DNA of 64,000 bases from Sporomusaceae bacterium UBA7701 (GCA_002482545.1 DLGF01000024.1:161762-225761), one strand, 5' to 3'. Positions 25,988 to 35,042 are shown, counted from the first letter of the stretch. A program made the numbers and translations. Notes: a model not told the origin generated them from the letters alone.

Positions 25988-27973
25988 CTACCCGATATCA
26001 GGTTTTCCCCGTTTATCAGAATACCGTGTCTGGCAATCCGGATAACAAGAACATCCCCAGAAGAATGTCCCTTGTTTCTTGCCGCTGCGCCGCTTCAAAA
26101 ATCCTCTTTTGCAAACCGGGCATCGGATTTGTCCTTCCATTGCCGAAATGGTTTTCCCTCTGGTTTCCCTCAGCAGAGTTTTGACAAAATCCGTGGTCGC
26201 ATCCAGAAAAGCATCTGCGGAAAAGTTCTTTTTAGCAATGCGTGCAAGTTTGTCTTCCCAAATTGCCGTTATATCGGGGTATGCCAGGGATTCCGGCAGC
26301 GCGTCAAACAGCTTTTCCGCAACGTCTGTTGCATAAAGCATGTTTTTTTCGACCTGCAGGAATCCTCCCTGTACGAGTTCATCTAGAATTCCTGCCCGTG
26401 TTGCCTCTGTTCCGATCCCGGAGCATTCTTTCATCTGCGCCTTGAAGCTTTCTTCCCGAACAAAATGGTGAATGTTCTTCATGGCTTCAATAATGCTGGA
26501 CAGATTGAAGCGCTTTGGCGCCTTTGTCATTTTCTCTTGTAAAGTCAGTTCCCGTAAGTTTACTTCATCCCCATTTTTAAGATCAGGGAAAACCGCTTCC
26601 TCCTCTGACTTTTCATCTTCACCCTCCGCCTTATATAAGGCGCGCCAGCCTTGTTCTAGGACCACTTTCCCGGTCCCCTCAAACATATAGTTGCCGATGC
26701 GGATGCGAAGAACCGTCTTGGAAAAGCGGTAAGGCGGATAGAATTGTGCAAGATAAGCGCGGGCAATTAAGGCGTAAATAGCTTGCTGCTCTTTACTCAG
26801 TTTTGCCTGATCGCAGGGGAGGGTTGTCGGGATAATGGCATGATGCGCCGAAACCTTTTCATCGGCCCAGGCCCGGTTTTTTCTGCTCACATCCGCGCCT
26901 GCCACTTCTGCCTGCCAACCGGACCGCGCCAAATTTCCCAAAATGATTCTGGCATCCTTGAGCTGAGCTTCCGGCAAATAATCGCAGTCGGAGCGCGGAT
27001 AGGTCGTCAGCTTCATTTCATATAATTTCTGAGCTAGATCCAAGACCTGCTGCGGCGTATAGCCGAACTTGCCGGCTTGAATCTGCAGTGCGGATAAGCT
27101 GAGCGGTAGAAGAGGCGCTTCTGCCGATTCTTTTTTAGCCACGTTTTCGACCTGAACGGCTACGCCGTTTTTTACGGACTGTAGAATCTCCTGCGCAACG
27201 CGCTCTACCAGTTCCCGTTTTAAAATCCGCCCTTCACCGCCGCAGCCGGGAAAATCTTCCGGTATAAGCCACACTGCCGAAAAGCATTTCCCGTTTTGCT
27301 CCAGGTTCACTTGAATACCATAATGCTTGGTCGGCCGAAAGGCCCGGATTTCCCGTTCACGCCTCACAACAAGCGCCATTGTCGGTGTCTTGACCCTGCC
27401 AATCCGCATGACTTCATCGTAACCCGCTTGCCTGGCCATTGCCGTATAGGCGCGGGTTAGATTCATACCAATCAACCAATCCGCGCGGCTGCGGGCCAGC
27501 GCCGAATTTTTGAGCGGCTGAAAATCGGCATTATTCTTTAGATCCCCCAAAGCCCGATTGATAGAGGTTTCATCGAGAGCATTCAGTAAAAGCCTTTTCA
27601 CCGGCTTTCTATTTTTCAAATACTCCAGCAGCTCATCCACCAGCAGCTGGCCCTCACGGTCGGGATCGCCCGCGTGCACGATTTCGTCCGCCTGTTTCAA
27701 CAGATCCTTGATCGTCTGAAACTGTTCTTTTGCTTCATCCTTGACGAAGAGCTCCCATCTTTGGGGCACAATCGGCAACAGCGCAGGCGACCACGATTTG
27801 TAAAGCGGGTCATACATCTGCGGTGTTTTTTGTTGCAGAATATGCCCAAACAGCCAGGTAACCACATCGCTTGTCCCGGCAATATCAATGTACCCATTCT
27901 TTGGCGTCCCCTTCCCCAAATATTTGGCCAGTTCACGACCAACGCTTGGTTTCTCGGCAATCCATACTCTCAT
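25988..27973 (-). CDS. topB: DNA topoisomerase III of the mobile element
   Basis: Type IA topoisomerase of 661 residues, distinct from chromosomal topA. TOPRIM begins MRVWIAEKPSVGRELAKYLG with DPDREGQLLVDELL. The catalytic Tyr is in MKLTTYPRSDCDYLP, and a C-terminal CPVC...CSCYPDC zinc ribbon follows. Such topB genes are frequent in integrative and conjugative or mobilizable elements, where they assist DNA processing. It is coupled by ATGA to the upstream gene. Confidence 0.95.
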   Translation of the reverse strand: MRVWIAEKPSVGRELAKYLGKGTPKNGYIDIAGTSDVVTWLFGHILQQKTPQMYDPLYKSWSPALLPIVPQRWELFVKDEAKEQFQTIKDLLKQADEIVHAGDPDREGQLLVDELLEYLKNRKPVKRLLLNALDETSINRALGDLKNNADFQPLKNSALARSRADWLIGMNLTRAYTAMARQAGYDEVMRIGRVKTPTMALVVRREREIRAFRPTKHYGIQVNLEQNGKCFSAVWLIPEDFPGCGGEGRILKRELVERVAQEILQSVKNGVAVQVENVAKKESAEAPLLPLSLSALQIQAGKFGYTPQQVLDLAQKLYEMKLTTYPRSDCDYLPEAQLKDARIILGNLARSGWQAEVAGADVSRKNRAWADEKVSAHHAIIPTTLPCDQAKLSKEQQAIYALIARAYLAQFYPPYRFSKTVLRIRIGNYMFEGTGKVVLEQGWRALYKAEGEDEKSEEEAVFPDLKNGDEVNLRELTLQEKMTKAPKRFNLSSIIEAMKNIHHFVREESFKAQMKECSGIGTEATRAGILDELVQGGFLQVEKNMLYATDVAEKLFDALPESLAYPDITAIWEDKLARIAKKNFSADAFLDATTDFVKTLLRETRGKTISAMEGQIRCPVCKRGFLKRRSGKKQGTFFWGCSCYPDCQTRYSDKRGKPDIG

Positions 27974-28305
27974 TCAGCCTCCCTCCCGTCTTCCGGGTTA
28001 AGTGGATTTTCCGACGAGGGAGAATCTGCCGGTCGGGCATATTCCCCGCGGTTTGCCGCAACCATTTGGGCGACCTTTTCCATATCCACCTGCCCCGGGG
28101 AGAGCTTTGCCTTCGCCAGGCGAAAACCAAAGTCTCTGCATTCGCGAGTAAATTTTTCCTCTTCTAAATCCCTGATTTTCTTTTGCAGCGTTCTCATTTC
28201 CGTAGTTGATTTTTTGAGCCGCTGTTCCGCCTTTTGCCGGCGCCGGTAAAGGGTGCCAAGACGTTCCTCCATTTCTTCAAGCGTTTTCGGTTTTGCCGCT
28301 GTCAT
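27970..28305 (-). CDS. Small coiled-coil protein of the mobile module
   Basis: 111 residues from the ATG at 28305, behind GAGGGGG. The N-terminal 60 residues form a charged coiled coil (LYRRRQKAEQRLKKSTTEM). The tail is Pro/Ser-rich and acidic. It resembles the small DUF3847-like proteins found beside element topB genes, but I cannot assign it securely. Start and stop overlap both neighbours, so it belongs to the topB operon. Confidence 0.65.
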   Translation of the reverse strand: MTAAKPKTLEEMEERLGTLYRRRQKAEQRLKKSTTEMRTLQKKIRDLEEEKFTRECRDFGFRLAKAKLSPGQVDMEKVAQMVAANRGEYARPADSPSSENPLNPEDGREAE

Positions 28306-28592
28306 CACCAATCCCCCTCTTTCTTTGCTGCTTTGCCTGCTGCAAAGTGCAAATAAAGGCGGCGGTCGGTTTCTGAAATAGCACGGCATTTTAAGGCACG
28401 CAGAAAGCCGACTAGCAAGGAAAATTCCTCCTCGCTCCATTCTGCTTTACTCTGCCAGTCGGCCCGGCGCAACGCATCGTGGAAAATACGTGCGTTATAT
28501 TTATGTAGCAAGGACTGGCACGCTCTATCCACTCGCTTTAAAGTCATTTGCTTCTGTTCGATTTTCTTCTCAATTGCCGCTAGTCTATCCAT
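28305..28592 (-). CDS. Small charged protein preceding the coiled-coil gene
   Basis: 95 residues from the ATG at 28592, with GGCGGTGG upstream. It is helical and charged, with DRLAAIEKKIEQKQMTLKRV at the start and WSEEEFSLLVGFLRALKCR later. Family not recognised. It is first in the minus-strand operon that reads away from oriT, opposite the relaxase, so it could be an auxiliary mobilization protein (position-based inference). Confidence 0.6.
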   Translation of the reverse strand: MDRLAAIEKKIEQKQMTLKRVDRACQSLLHKYNARIFHDALRRADWQSKAEWSEEEFSLLVGFLRALKCRAISETDRRLYLHFAAGKAAKKEGDW

Positions 28593-28731
28593 GTTCTTCC
28601 ACCGCCTTTTTTTCATTATACGGAGCCCGTAAACCTTAGAATAGGCGGTGTGCGCAACTCCTACAGGAGCGTGCAACATGATTTTTTCGCGGACGTGCTA
28701 CAATAAAAACGAACCAGCAACCCGAAGTAGA

Positions 28732-28768
28732 GACAGGCGCACTTAGGACTTGACGGTTCCGTCAAGTC
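28732..28768 (-). other. oriT: Origin of transfer, IncQ/MobQ type
   Basis: On the minus strand a perfect 10-bp inverted repeat (GACTTGACGG, 2-nt loop, CCGTCAAGTC) is followed after one base by TAAGTGCGCC. The layout and the core match the known RSF1010/pSC101-type oriT, in which a hairpin precedes a TAARTGCGCC nick region. It lies 74 bp upstream of a MobA/MobL relaxase gene, as expected. A second small hairpin (GCCGC/GCGGC) follows toward the relaxase. Confidence 0.85.
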
Positions 28769-28841
28769 GCACCAAAACCCATCTGCCGCTTGCCTGCGGC
28801 GGCGCTGAACCTGCGGTTGGCAAAGGGGGGGGTATCCAGCC

Positions 28842-31754
28842 ATGTCGCTGTACCACTTCACGATCAAGGACAACAAAACACCGGGCGGCCGCATCGTACT
28901 GGCCAGCGACCACGCCGAATACAATCACCGTGAGGGCAAGTACGCAAACCTTGATCAAAAGCGCGCCGGACATATCGCTGCCGCCGATCACCTCGACTAT
29001 ATCGCGCGGCTGGAACAATACAGCCAAAAGGAAGGGTTTATCTGCGGCGGGCATCATCTTCCCGGATGGGCGGAGAATTCGCCGAAAGTCTTTTTTCGGG
29101 CGGCAGACGCTTATGAAATTTCTGCCCATACCTACAAGGAAATTGAATTTGCCTTGCAAAGCGAACTGACGCTGGAACAGAACCTCGCCCTTGCTCAGGA
29201 ATTTATCGACAAGCATTTCGGAACAGACTACTATTACTCGTATGCCATCCACAACAAGCTGGCCGCCATGGGCGAGGGCGAGAAAAACCTGCACTGCCAT
29301 CTCATGTTTTCACCGCGAAAACTCGATGCTTTGGAAAAGGAAAGCGAACGCCAGCCGCGCTGCTTTTTTCAAAAGGCTCGCCGGCTCTATACCCGTAAGG
29401 ACGGTAGCGTCGTGGACCGCCGCCGTGAAGGCGGTTGCGCCGTTGCTCCCGTATGGAATAAACAAGTGGAAGGCCGGAGTCACCTGTTATATTTGCGCAA
29501 GGATTTCGCCAACATGACGAATGCGGCGTTAGAAAAATATGGGCATGCGGATCGCATCGACCACCGCTCCCATCGCGCCCGCCGGCAGGAGGCCGCTGAG
29601 AAGGGGGATGCCTTGACGGAGAGGTTCTTTTCTTTGGAGCCCGAAAAGCACATTGGACCCACGATTGCCAATACTCCTGACCACCCGCTGGTGATCGCCA
29701 TAAAAGAGCGCCGGGCTCTCCGCAAAGAGCTCTGCCAGTTAATTGAAGCGGCCGACCGTCTGCAGAAATTGCAGAACTATAAACATGAGCGAAAATCAAA
29801 AAGATTAACCGCGCAGGCGGCTGGCCAACTACACAACACACCGGATGAACCCCTCCCGTCTCCTCCCCTTGATCTCGCCGCTGCGCAAAAGGCAACGGAT
29901 CTTGCCTGCCGAAACATCCGGCACTTTGGCGAATGCCTGGCTGCCGAACGTTTCTCCGAAATGAGCCCACAGGAAAAAGAGCTTTTCCACACGATAAAAG
30001 AGGTGCGCCAGGATAAGCAATCCTTATCCATTGTCCTGGAAGCAGTACGCGAAAAACGCAGCGAAGAACAAGACCGGCTTGCCAGCTTGCAGAGGCAGGA
30101 GAGTAAAACCCTGTCCCAACAGATCGCGTACTGCGGATCAGCACTGACCGTCTTGCAGTGTAATGAAGAAGAGGAACTTCTCTGTCACGCCCTGGACGAT
30201 GGTACGGAAAAAATGCGCCAGTCGGCCCAAACTCTCCGCTCCATTTCTCCACTCACGAATAAAAAAGCTCGACTGGCCAGAGCATGTCTTACCTATTTGC
30301 AGCAGTCATCACGGCTTGAAGAATTCGAGCAGGCCGTCCTGGTAGAGCTTCCTTTGCAAAAAGCGGAATTGAAAAAGCAGGCCGCTGTTCTGGCCGATAT
30401 GGAACAGAAGCTGCTTACCTATCCGCAGGCCATCCGCAAAGCCCAGGAAGAATACATCATCAGGACACTCCCTAATCCGGATTTTGCAGCCGCTTGGCAA
30501 CAAGACACACAGCTCTCCGGGAACCTTTTGGCCCTAAAACGCGCTCAGAAGGATGTCGGAACCCGCCTGAAATCATCTTCTTCCCCCGAAGAGACTGCCG
30601 CACTTCTGGCCGAGCAAAAGCGTCTGGAGAATATAGCACAATCCCATGGGGCGCAGCGTAAAGAGCAACACTGTGTACTGCAAGAAATCCGCAAAAACCT
30701 TGACACGCCAAATGCCAAATCCGCTATTACCCGCAAAGCCAATGCCATTCTGCTGGCGCAAAAACCGCAGCAGGACGCCTACCGGTTGGTGCAGGATAAG
30801 CTAAGCGAAACGACAGACCGTATCCGCAGGCTCACCCTTCTTCGCGTAAAGCTGATAAGAGAAACCGCTCTGGTTAAAAACAAATTCTCGCAACTGCCAA
30901 CCAAAGAAACGCCGCAGGAACAGCACTATACCGCGCGGGAAGTTCAAGGCATTTTGCGTACCGCCTTATATTCCCTACGCGCTGAACAGAAGCGCATCGC
31001 AAAAGAGATAGAGGAACTGCGCCCGCTCTATATTTCCGAAAATCGCGCCCGGACAATCGCGTTCTATCGCCTGAGCGAAGGAAAAATGCAAGCTCTGCAA
31101 AAGCTGAAAAAGGAGTTATCCCGCTCAGAACGGGAAAAGCGCAGCGCAGAAGATACTCTTCTTTCCAGTGAATATGCATTGACCATGCTGGAAAAACCGA
31201 AATGGTATGACAAAATGCTAAGTACTCAGGCACAACATCAATACCAGGACGCTCAAATCGCCGTCGAAACACAAAAGATGCAGACCCTTACCGCAGCCCA
31301 AACGTATACTGCCTTAAAGGAACGCATCTCCTGTCTGGAAAAAGAAATGGAGCAACTGACTGCAACGCCACAGGCTAAAGAAAGGTTATCCGCCATCACA
31401 GCCGGTATTTTAAAGAAAAACCAATCCATAGGAGAAGAAATGCAGCGCCTGACCAATCGGCAGGACGAACTAAGAAACCAGGCAAACGAGTTGGCTCATC
31501 TTCTTACAGCCACAGAAAAACAGGTGCTTACTGATCAGTGGCGAAACGTCCGCTACGCTGCCAAAGGTATATCCACTTCCGCTAATGCAGTTTCCCTCAT
31601 TGCGCGTTCCTTCGCTGCTGAACCAGTTGCTCGTGCGGCTATTACTAGGATTTCTGAAGAAGAGGACAATTGCCTATTTGATTCTTCTGCCAAAACGGCA
31701 GCTGAGCGTGAAGAAAAGCAAAGAAAAACAAACTGGGAGCATGATGAATTTTAA
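28842..31754 (+). CDS. mobA: MobA/MobL-family relaxase with long coiled-coil tail
   Basis: Conjugative relaxase expected to nick oriT and stay bound to the 5' end. It has 970 residues. The N-terminal ~260 residues match MobA/MobL of IncQ plasmids: candidate catalytic Tyr27 in AEYNHREGKYAN, then LPGWAENSPKVFFRAAD, ELTLEQNLALAQEF, AIHNK and the metal-binding NLHCHLMFSPR (H151, H153). The remaining ~700 residues are almost wholly charged coiled coil; no primase or helicase motif is seen. Start is ATG with a G-run 9 nt upstream. Confidence 0.92.
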   Translation: MSLYHFTIKDNKTPGGRIVLASDHAEYNHREGKYANLDQKRAGHIAAADHLDYIARLEQYSQKEGFICGGHHLPGWAENSPKVFFRAADAYEISAHTYKEIEFALQSELTLEQNLALAQEFIDKHFGTDYYYSYAIHNKLAAMGEGEKNLHCHLMFSPRKLDALEKESERQPRCFFQKARRLYTRKDGSVVDRRREGGCAVAPVWNKQVEGRSHLLYLRKDFANMTNAALEKYGHADRIDHRSHRARRQEAAEKGDALTERFFSLEPEKHIGPTIANTPDHPLVIAIKERRALRKELCQLIEAADRLQKLQNYKHERKSKRLTAQAAGQLHNTPDEPLPSPPLDLAAAQKATDLACRNIRHFGECLAAERFSEMSPQEKELFHTIKEVRQDKQSLSIVLEAVREKRSEEQDRLASLQRQESKTLSQQIAYCGSALTVLQCNEEEELLCHALDDGTEKMRQSAQTLRSISPLTNKKARLARACLTYLQQSSRLEEFEQAVLVELPLQKAELKKQAAVLADMEQKLLTYPQAIRKAQEEYIIRTLPNPDFAAAWQQDTQLSGNLLALKRAQKDVGTRLKSSSSPEETAALLAEQKRLENIAQSHGAQRKEQHCVLQEIRKNLDTPNAKSAITRKANAILLAQKPQQDAYRLVQDKLSETTDRIRRLTLLRVKLIRETALVKNKFSQLPTKETPQEQHYTAREVQGILRTALYSLRAEQKRIAKEIEELRPLYISENRARTIAFYRLSEGKMQALQKLKKELSRSEREKRSAEDTLLSSEYALTMLEKPKWYDKMLSTQAQHQYQDAQIAVETQKMQTLTAAQTYTALKERISCLEKEMEQLTATPQAKERLSAITAGILKKNQSIGEEMQRLTNRQDELRNQANELAHLLTATEKQVLTDQWRNVRYAAKGISTSANAVSLIARSFAAEPVARAAITRISEEEDNCLFDSSAKTAAEREEKQRKTNWEHDEF

Positions 31755-31800
31755 AGAGTGTCAAACTTTCGCTTAAATCTTATCAAAAGGCATCCCCCAA

Positions 31801-32258
31801 TTATTGTCTTATCCGCAGTTGGAACATGAGTATAGTAACAATGATGATCACCATCGTCGGCACCGGCTGCAGCAGCCACTTAGTTGCTTGTAAGCTCATT
31901 TCAGTCGAGCCGATATTCCAGTCTTTTATAGCGGCAGCGTTTTCTTTTGCTATGCGAAGTGCCATTCTAATATAAAGCGAGACCTCTGAATCCATGATAT
32001 ATTCCAGCAAATCCGGAGATACCTCATTTCGAGCTTTTCCCGCTAAATCATTTAGAAATGCCTGTTCTTTAGGTGATAAAGCTAATAATTTGATCAGCAT
32101 ATTAATTTACTAGTTATAGGGTTACGCTTGTTTTTTTCAATATCACCCAAATACGTTATCGATAAGCCCAATTTTTCCGCCAAGTCTTTAAGGGTGATCT
32201 TTCTTTTCCGACGTTTTGCTCTGATAAAGTCCCCGAATCGCATCTTATGTGTGTTCAT
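31801..32258 (-). pseudogene. Split XRE-family regulator
   Basis: Two frames together resemble one XRE-type regulator. The first (32094-32258, ATG behind AGAGG) holds the helix-turn-helix (FGDFIRAKRRKRKITLKDLA, LGLSITYLGDIEKNKRNP) and stops soon after RNPIT. The second (31801-32100) continues with the expected LALSPKEQAFLNDLAGKARN and ends in a hydrophobic C-terminal helix (MVIIIVTILMF). They overlap by 7 bp in different frames, so either a frameshift broke the gene or two coupled proteins are made. Full-length relatives normally read HTH plus this tail in one frame. Confidence 0.65.
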
Positions 32259-32342
32259 TCTAATTTCCTCTTTTGTAGCAGACAAAAAAATCCCCATTAG
32301 CATGGATATTTATTTGGGGCTATTTACAGGCCACGAGTTTTC

Positions 32343-32382
32343 ATTAAACCTGTCTCTCCGGTTAAGGAGAAACAGGTTTAAT
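32343..32382. repeat. Hairpin between the XRE genes and the Met-rich secreted protein
   Basis: Inverted repeat with 16-bp arms and one mismatch (TTAAACCTGTCTCTCC / GGAGAAACAGGTTTAA) around a 6-nt loop. No T tract follows on either strand, so a terminator role is possible but not typical. Confidence 0.5.
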
Positions 32383-32462
32383 GATTCTCTCATCTGGATT
32401 ATTACCTTACCGGAATTCCTTTACCAAATAGAATCGGGCAAAAATCTCTCTTGCGGTAAGTC

Positions 32463-32726
32463 TTACTGAAAATTTACTCTATCCATCATATTATCGTAGT
32501 TGCCACCCATCATACCGCCATGATACGACGTTGATTGTGCTTGTCCGTTGGGCTTACCGCCTTGGTCAGGGGCATTACCATTCCCCCATTGTTTCATTGC
32601 CTCATTGCAATACTGATACATCCGGTTCATCATATTTTCGTTGTTCGGTTGATCATTCGGGGCCGCGAAGGCGGTACCAGCGGTCACGAGAGCGACCACC
32701 ATCATAATCGAGACTTTCTTTTTCAT
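32463..32726 (-). CDS. Small secreted Met-rich protein
   Basis: 87 residues. A signal peptide (MKKKVSIMMVVALVTAGTAFA) is followed by a short mature chain with clustered Met, one Cys and a C-terminal YHGGMMGGNYDNMMDR motif. A second gene with the same C-terminal pattern enters the window at its right end (63942). Met clusters suit copper(I) or silver binding outside the membrane, and its promoter carries the 11-bp repeats shared with copA. Function is inference; the family is not recognised. Confidence 0.75.
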   Translation of the reverse strand: MKKKVSIMMVVALVTAGTAFAAPNDQPNNENMMNRMYQYCNEAMKQWGNGNAPDQGGKPNGQAQSTSYHGGMMGGNYDNMMDRVNFQ

Positions 32727-32757
32727 GGTTTCTTCCTCCCTTTGATTTTATGGCTTT

Positions 32758-32800
32758 ATCATATCTGATAATTGTGGAAATCTTATGGAGGAACCATGGA
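32758..32800 (-). promoter_or_regulatory. 11-bp direct-repeat promoter, site A
   Basis: Plus-strand TGGA units start at 32775, 32786 and 32797 (period exactly 11). On the minus strand they read TTTCCA/CTCCA-type half-sites. 11 nt separate the nearest unit from the -10 TATGAT (32758-32763). It drives the secreted Met-rich gene 32 bp away. Confidence 0.8.
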
Positions 32801-32869
32801 AAAGTAGGGTAGTTTTTTGACAGACTCTGAATTAAAAAGCGGGGAACCACAAGCATGGTTAGCGTTTTT

Positions 32870-33945
32870 TCAACTCGGCATTTCCGCCAGAACTGGATTG
32901 ACGGTCACCGTTTCTCCATCCCTGATAATGGTGACTGTAATCTTCCTGCCCACCGGTAGATTGTCCAATACGGCCCGTAGGTCGGCGACGCTACCGATAT
33001 CTGTCCCGTCGATTTTCACGATGACATCACCTTTGCGGATGCCTACGCGATCAGCCGGACCATTCGCTTCCACTCGCACCACATAAGACCCTTGGTCTAC
33101 TCCCAAAACATAACCGTATCGGGCCGCCGAATTCTTATCAACAATCCCAACGCCCAGGTAGGCACGAATAACCTTGCCTTTTTCCACAAGTGATTGAAGA
33201 ATCGGCTGCGCAGAATTGATCGGAATGGCAAAGCCTATCCCTTCGACACCGGCAACAGAAATTTTTGCGCTGTTAATGCCAACCACCTGTCCGTCAGCAT
33301 TGACCAGGGCTCCCCCGGAATTACCGGGATTGATGGCGGCATCGGTCTGGATCAACTTAAACTTGCGGTCGCCGATCTCGATGGTTCGATTCAAGGCGCT
33401 GATAACACCGACCGTCACGCTGCCGCGAAATTCCAGGCCCAATGGATTGCCGATTGCGATGGCCGGCTCACCGACCGACAGGGAATCGGAATCGCCAAAC
33501 GTTACCGTCGGTAATCCGGTCGCATCGACCTTTACCACAGCCAAGTCGGTAGCGGAATCCACCCCCAGCATCTTTCCGATCATGGTCCTGCGTCGGTAAG
33601 GGATACGGTAATTTCCCGAGCCCCTTCGACAACATGGTAATTGGTTGCAATAAATCCGTCAGAGCCGAAGATTACCCCAGAACCTTCCCCACGTTCCATG
33701 AGCACCTTCTGGCCCGAGTTATTTTCCGCGTACACTTTGTTGGTGATGCCCACCACCGCTGGGCCGACTTTCTTGACAGCCTGGACAATAAAAGTATTGC
33801 GGGCAGCTGAAAGCCCGGCCTCATGGCCGGCCGCCTGCACAGAACTTGAACGAGATGTCACCCCGCCGAAAGTTGCCATATAAACCCCGGCCGATAAGGC
33901 AACTATCAGGCTAAGAATGGCGAAACGCCGCACCCATATCTTCAT
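32870..33945 (-). pseudogene. HtrA/DegP-type serine protease, frameshifted
   Basis: An extracytoplasmic trypsin-like protease with N-terminal membrane anchor, broken near 33588-33592. The first frame carries the anchor and catalytic His (ATNYHVVEGA) and stops at SLTDAGP. The next frame resumes with Asp (SATDLAVVKVDA), Ser (NPGNSGGALVNADG) and the C-terminal PDZ domain. The intact paralog at 45638 reads SDGRTLPGRV across this point, and one missing G (GACGCAGG where GACGGCAGG is expected) would explain the break. The two frames also meet at an ATGA, so two polypeptides could be made, but the split is inside the protease barrel. It lies 15 bp after the NlpC/P60 gene. Confidence 0.8.
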
Positions 33946-33960
33946 GATTTCCTCCTTGTC

Positions 33961-34650
33961 TCATCGGATAATTCTCCGCGGCCCTATATAACGGGACTTC
34001 CAATAAGGACTTCCTATTGGGTCAATTGCTACCCCCCGGCTCGATGTAGCGCTGATGAAGTACCCATTGCCGATGTATATTCCATTGTGGGAAGGCCCTG
34101 GTTCATATGTACTGAAGAAAACCAGATCGCCCGGACTGAGTTGGGAGTACCCTACGGGTAGACCGACCTCATACTGAAGGTCGGCGGTCCGGGGTAGCTT
34201 GATCCCGTATTGGGACAGCACATACTGGGTGAAGCCGGAGCAGTCGAAACCTGCTGGAGTCGCCCCTCCCCACAGATATGGCACTCCCCGATATTTCACG
34301 GCCGTCTAGATAATCTGCTGAACAAGAAGACTCCCTGTTCGATAGCGGCTTACTACCGGCTTGGCGCCTCGTAATGCATTCCAGGTGACCTGGCCGACGA
34401 CGCCGTCATCCTCAATATCGGCCGCCTGCTGGAACAATTTAACCGCCCATTCGGTTTCCCTGCCGAAAATGCCATCGATATTTCCGACGTAAAACCCCAA
34501 CGTTCCGAGACGTTCCTGGAGCTTGGTGACTTCATCGCCTTTATCGCCGTATTGCAGTAGTGATGACGCCTGAGCCGGTACGGTAAATAAAACTGAAAGC
34601 ATCCCGACAAACAAAAATACTCTAAAAAATTTTACCCAGTATTCTCTCAT
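33961..34650 (-). pseudogene. NlpC/P60 cell-wall hydrolase interrupted by amber codon
   Basis: Secreted peptidoglycan endopeptidase of about 229 codons. Codons 1-114 carry a signal peptide ending AQASS and a peptidoglycan-binding domain (LQERLGTLGFYVGNIDGIFG). An in-frame TAG at 34306-34308 follows QQII. The same frame then continues with the NlpC/P60 domain: YRGVPYLWGGATPAGFDCSG with catalytic Cys, and HNGIYIGNGYFI with His. A CAG-to-TAG change would explain it. A GTG 6 nt after the stop could restart the catalytic half, which would lack a signal. The transcript begins with a c-di-AMP riboswitch. Confidence 0.82.
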
Positions 34651-34654
34651 CCCT

Positions 34655-34765
34655 TGCCTTTCTAAGCCTACGGGGTTAGCTGTCGGGTTAGGGCAAAAGG
34701 CTCTCCCTGCATTACTGCTTCACCCCAATAATTGGTTCCCCCGCTCCTTACGGATTCGGCTACAT
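34655..34765 (-). promoter_or_regulatory. c-di-AMP riboswitch (ydaO/yuaA type)
   Basis: The 5' leader of the NlpC/P60 gene contains, in order on the minus strand, GCCGAATCCGT, GGGGGAACCAA, GGGGTGAA, GCAGGGAGAGCC, AACCCGACAGCTAACC and CCGTAGGC. This is the conserved core of the ydaO riboswitch, which commonly precedes cell-wall hydrolase and turgor genes in Firmicutes. It ends a few bases before the start codon. c-di-AMP would be expected to switch expression off. An Rfam RF00379 match would settle it. Confidence 0.88.
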
Positions 34766-34874
34766 TATGATTGTTTAATTAACTTACCCACGCTCCTCAG
34801 CCAAATCTAACCACAGGTATTGGGTACATACCCGAACTTTCTTGCGGCAAAGATATCTCATAGGAGGTGTTATC

Positions 34875-35024
34875 ATGTCAAAAGTGGTGAAATGCATGTG
34901 CGAGGAGTGCCATCACAACCAGAATTTCGAATGCCATGCCGACGGCATTGAGGTTATGTCTAGCGGCGACCGGCAGGTCAAATCTTCCGACGGGACCTGC
35001 TGCAATACGTTTAAGCCAAAATAG
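34875..35024 (+). CDS. DUF1540 cysteine-rich small protein
   Basis: 49 residues from the ATG at 34875, with AGGAGG 7 nt upstream. Cys pattern VKCMCEECHHNQNFECHADG followed by DGTCCNTFKPK, a DUF1540 signature seen in spore-formers; probably a metal-binding or Cys-clustered protein of unknown role. A paralog with the same length lies at 53307. It is followed by a strong terminator. Confidence 0.88.
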   Translation: MSKVVKCMCEECHHNQNFECHADGIEVMSSGDRQVKSSDGTCCNTFKPK

Positions 35025-35042
35025 TCGATTTACCAGGCAGCA

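Noticed and set aside
25439..26386. 315-codon plus-strand open frame
   Set aside because: Spans the sigma-like gene, a terminator and the topB end on the opposite strand.
29302..30252. 316-codon minus-strand open frame
   Set aside because: Antisense to the relaxase; Arg/Pro-rich shadow composition.
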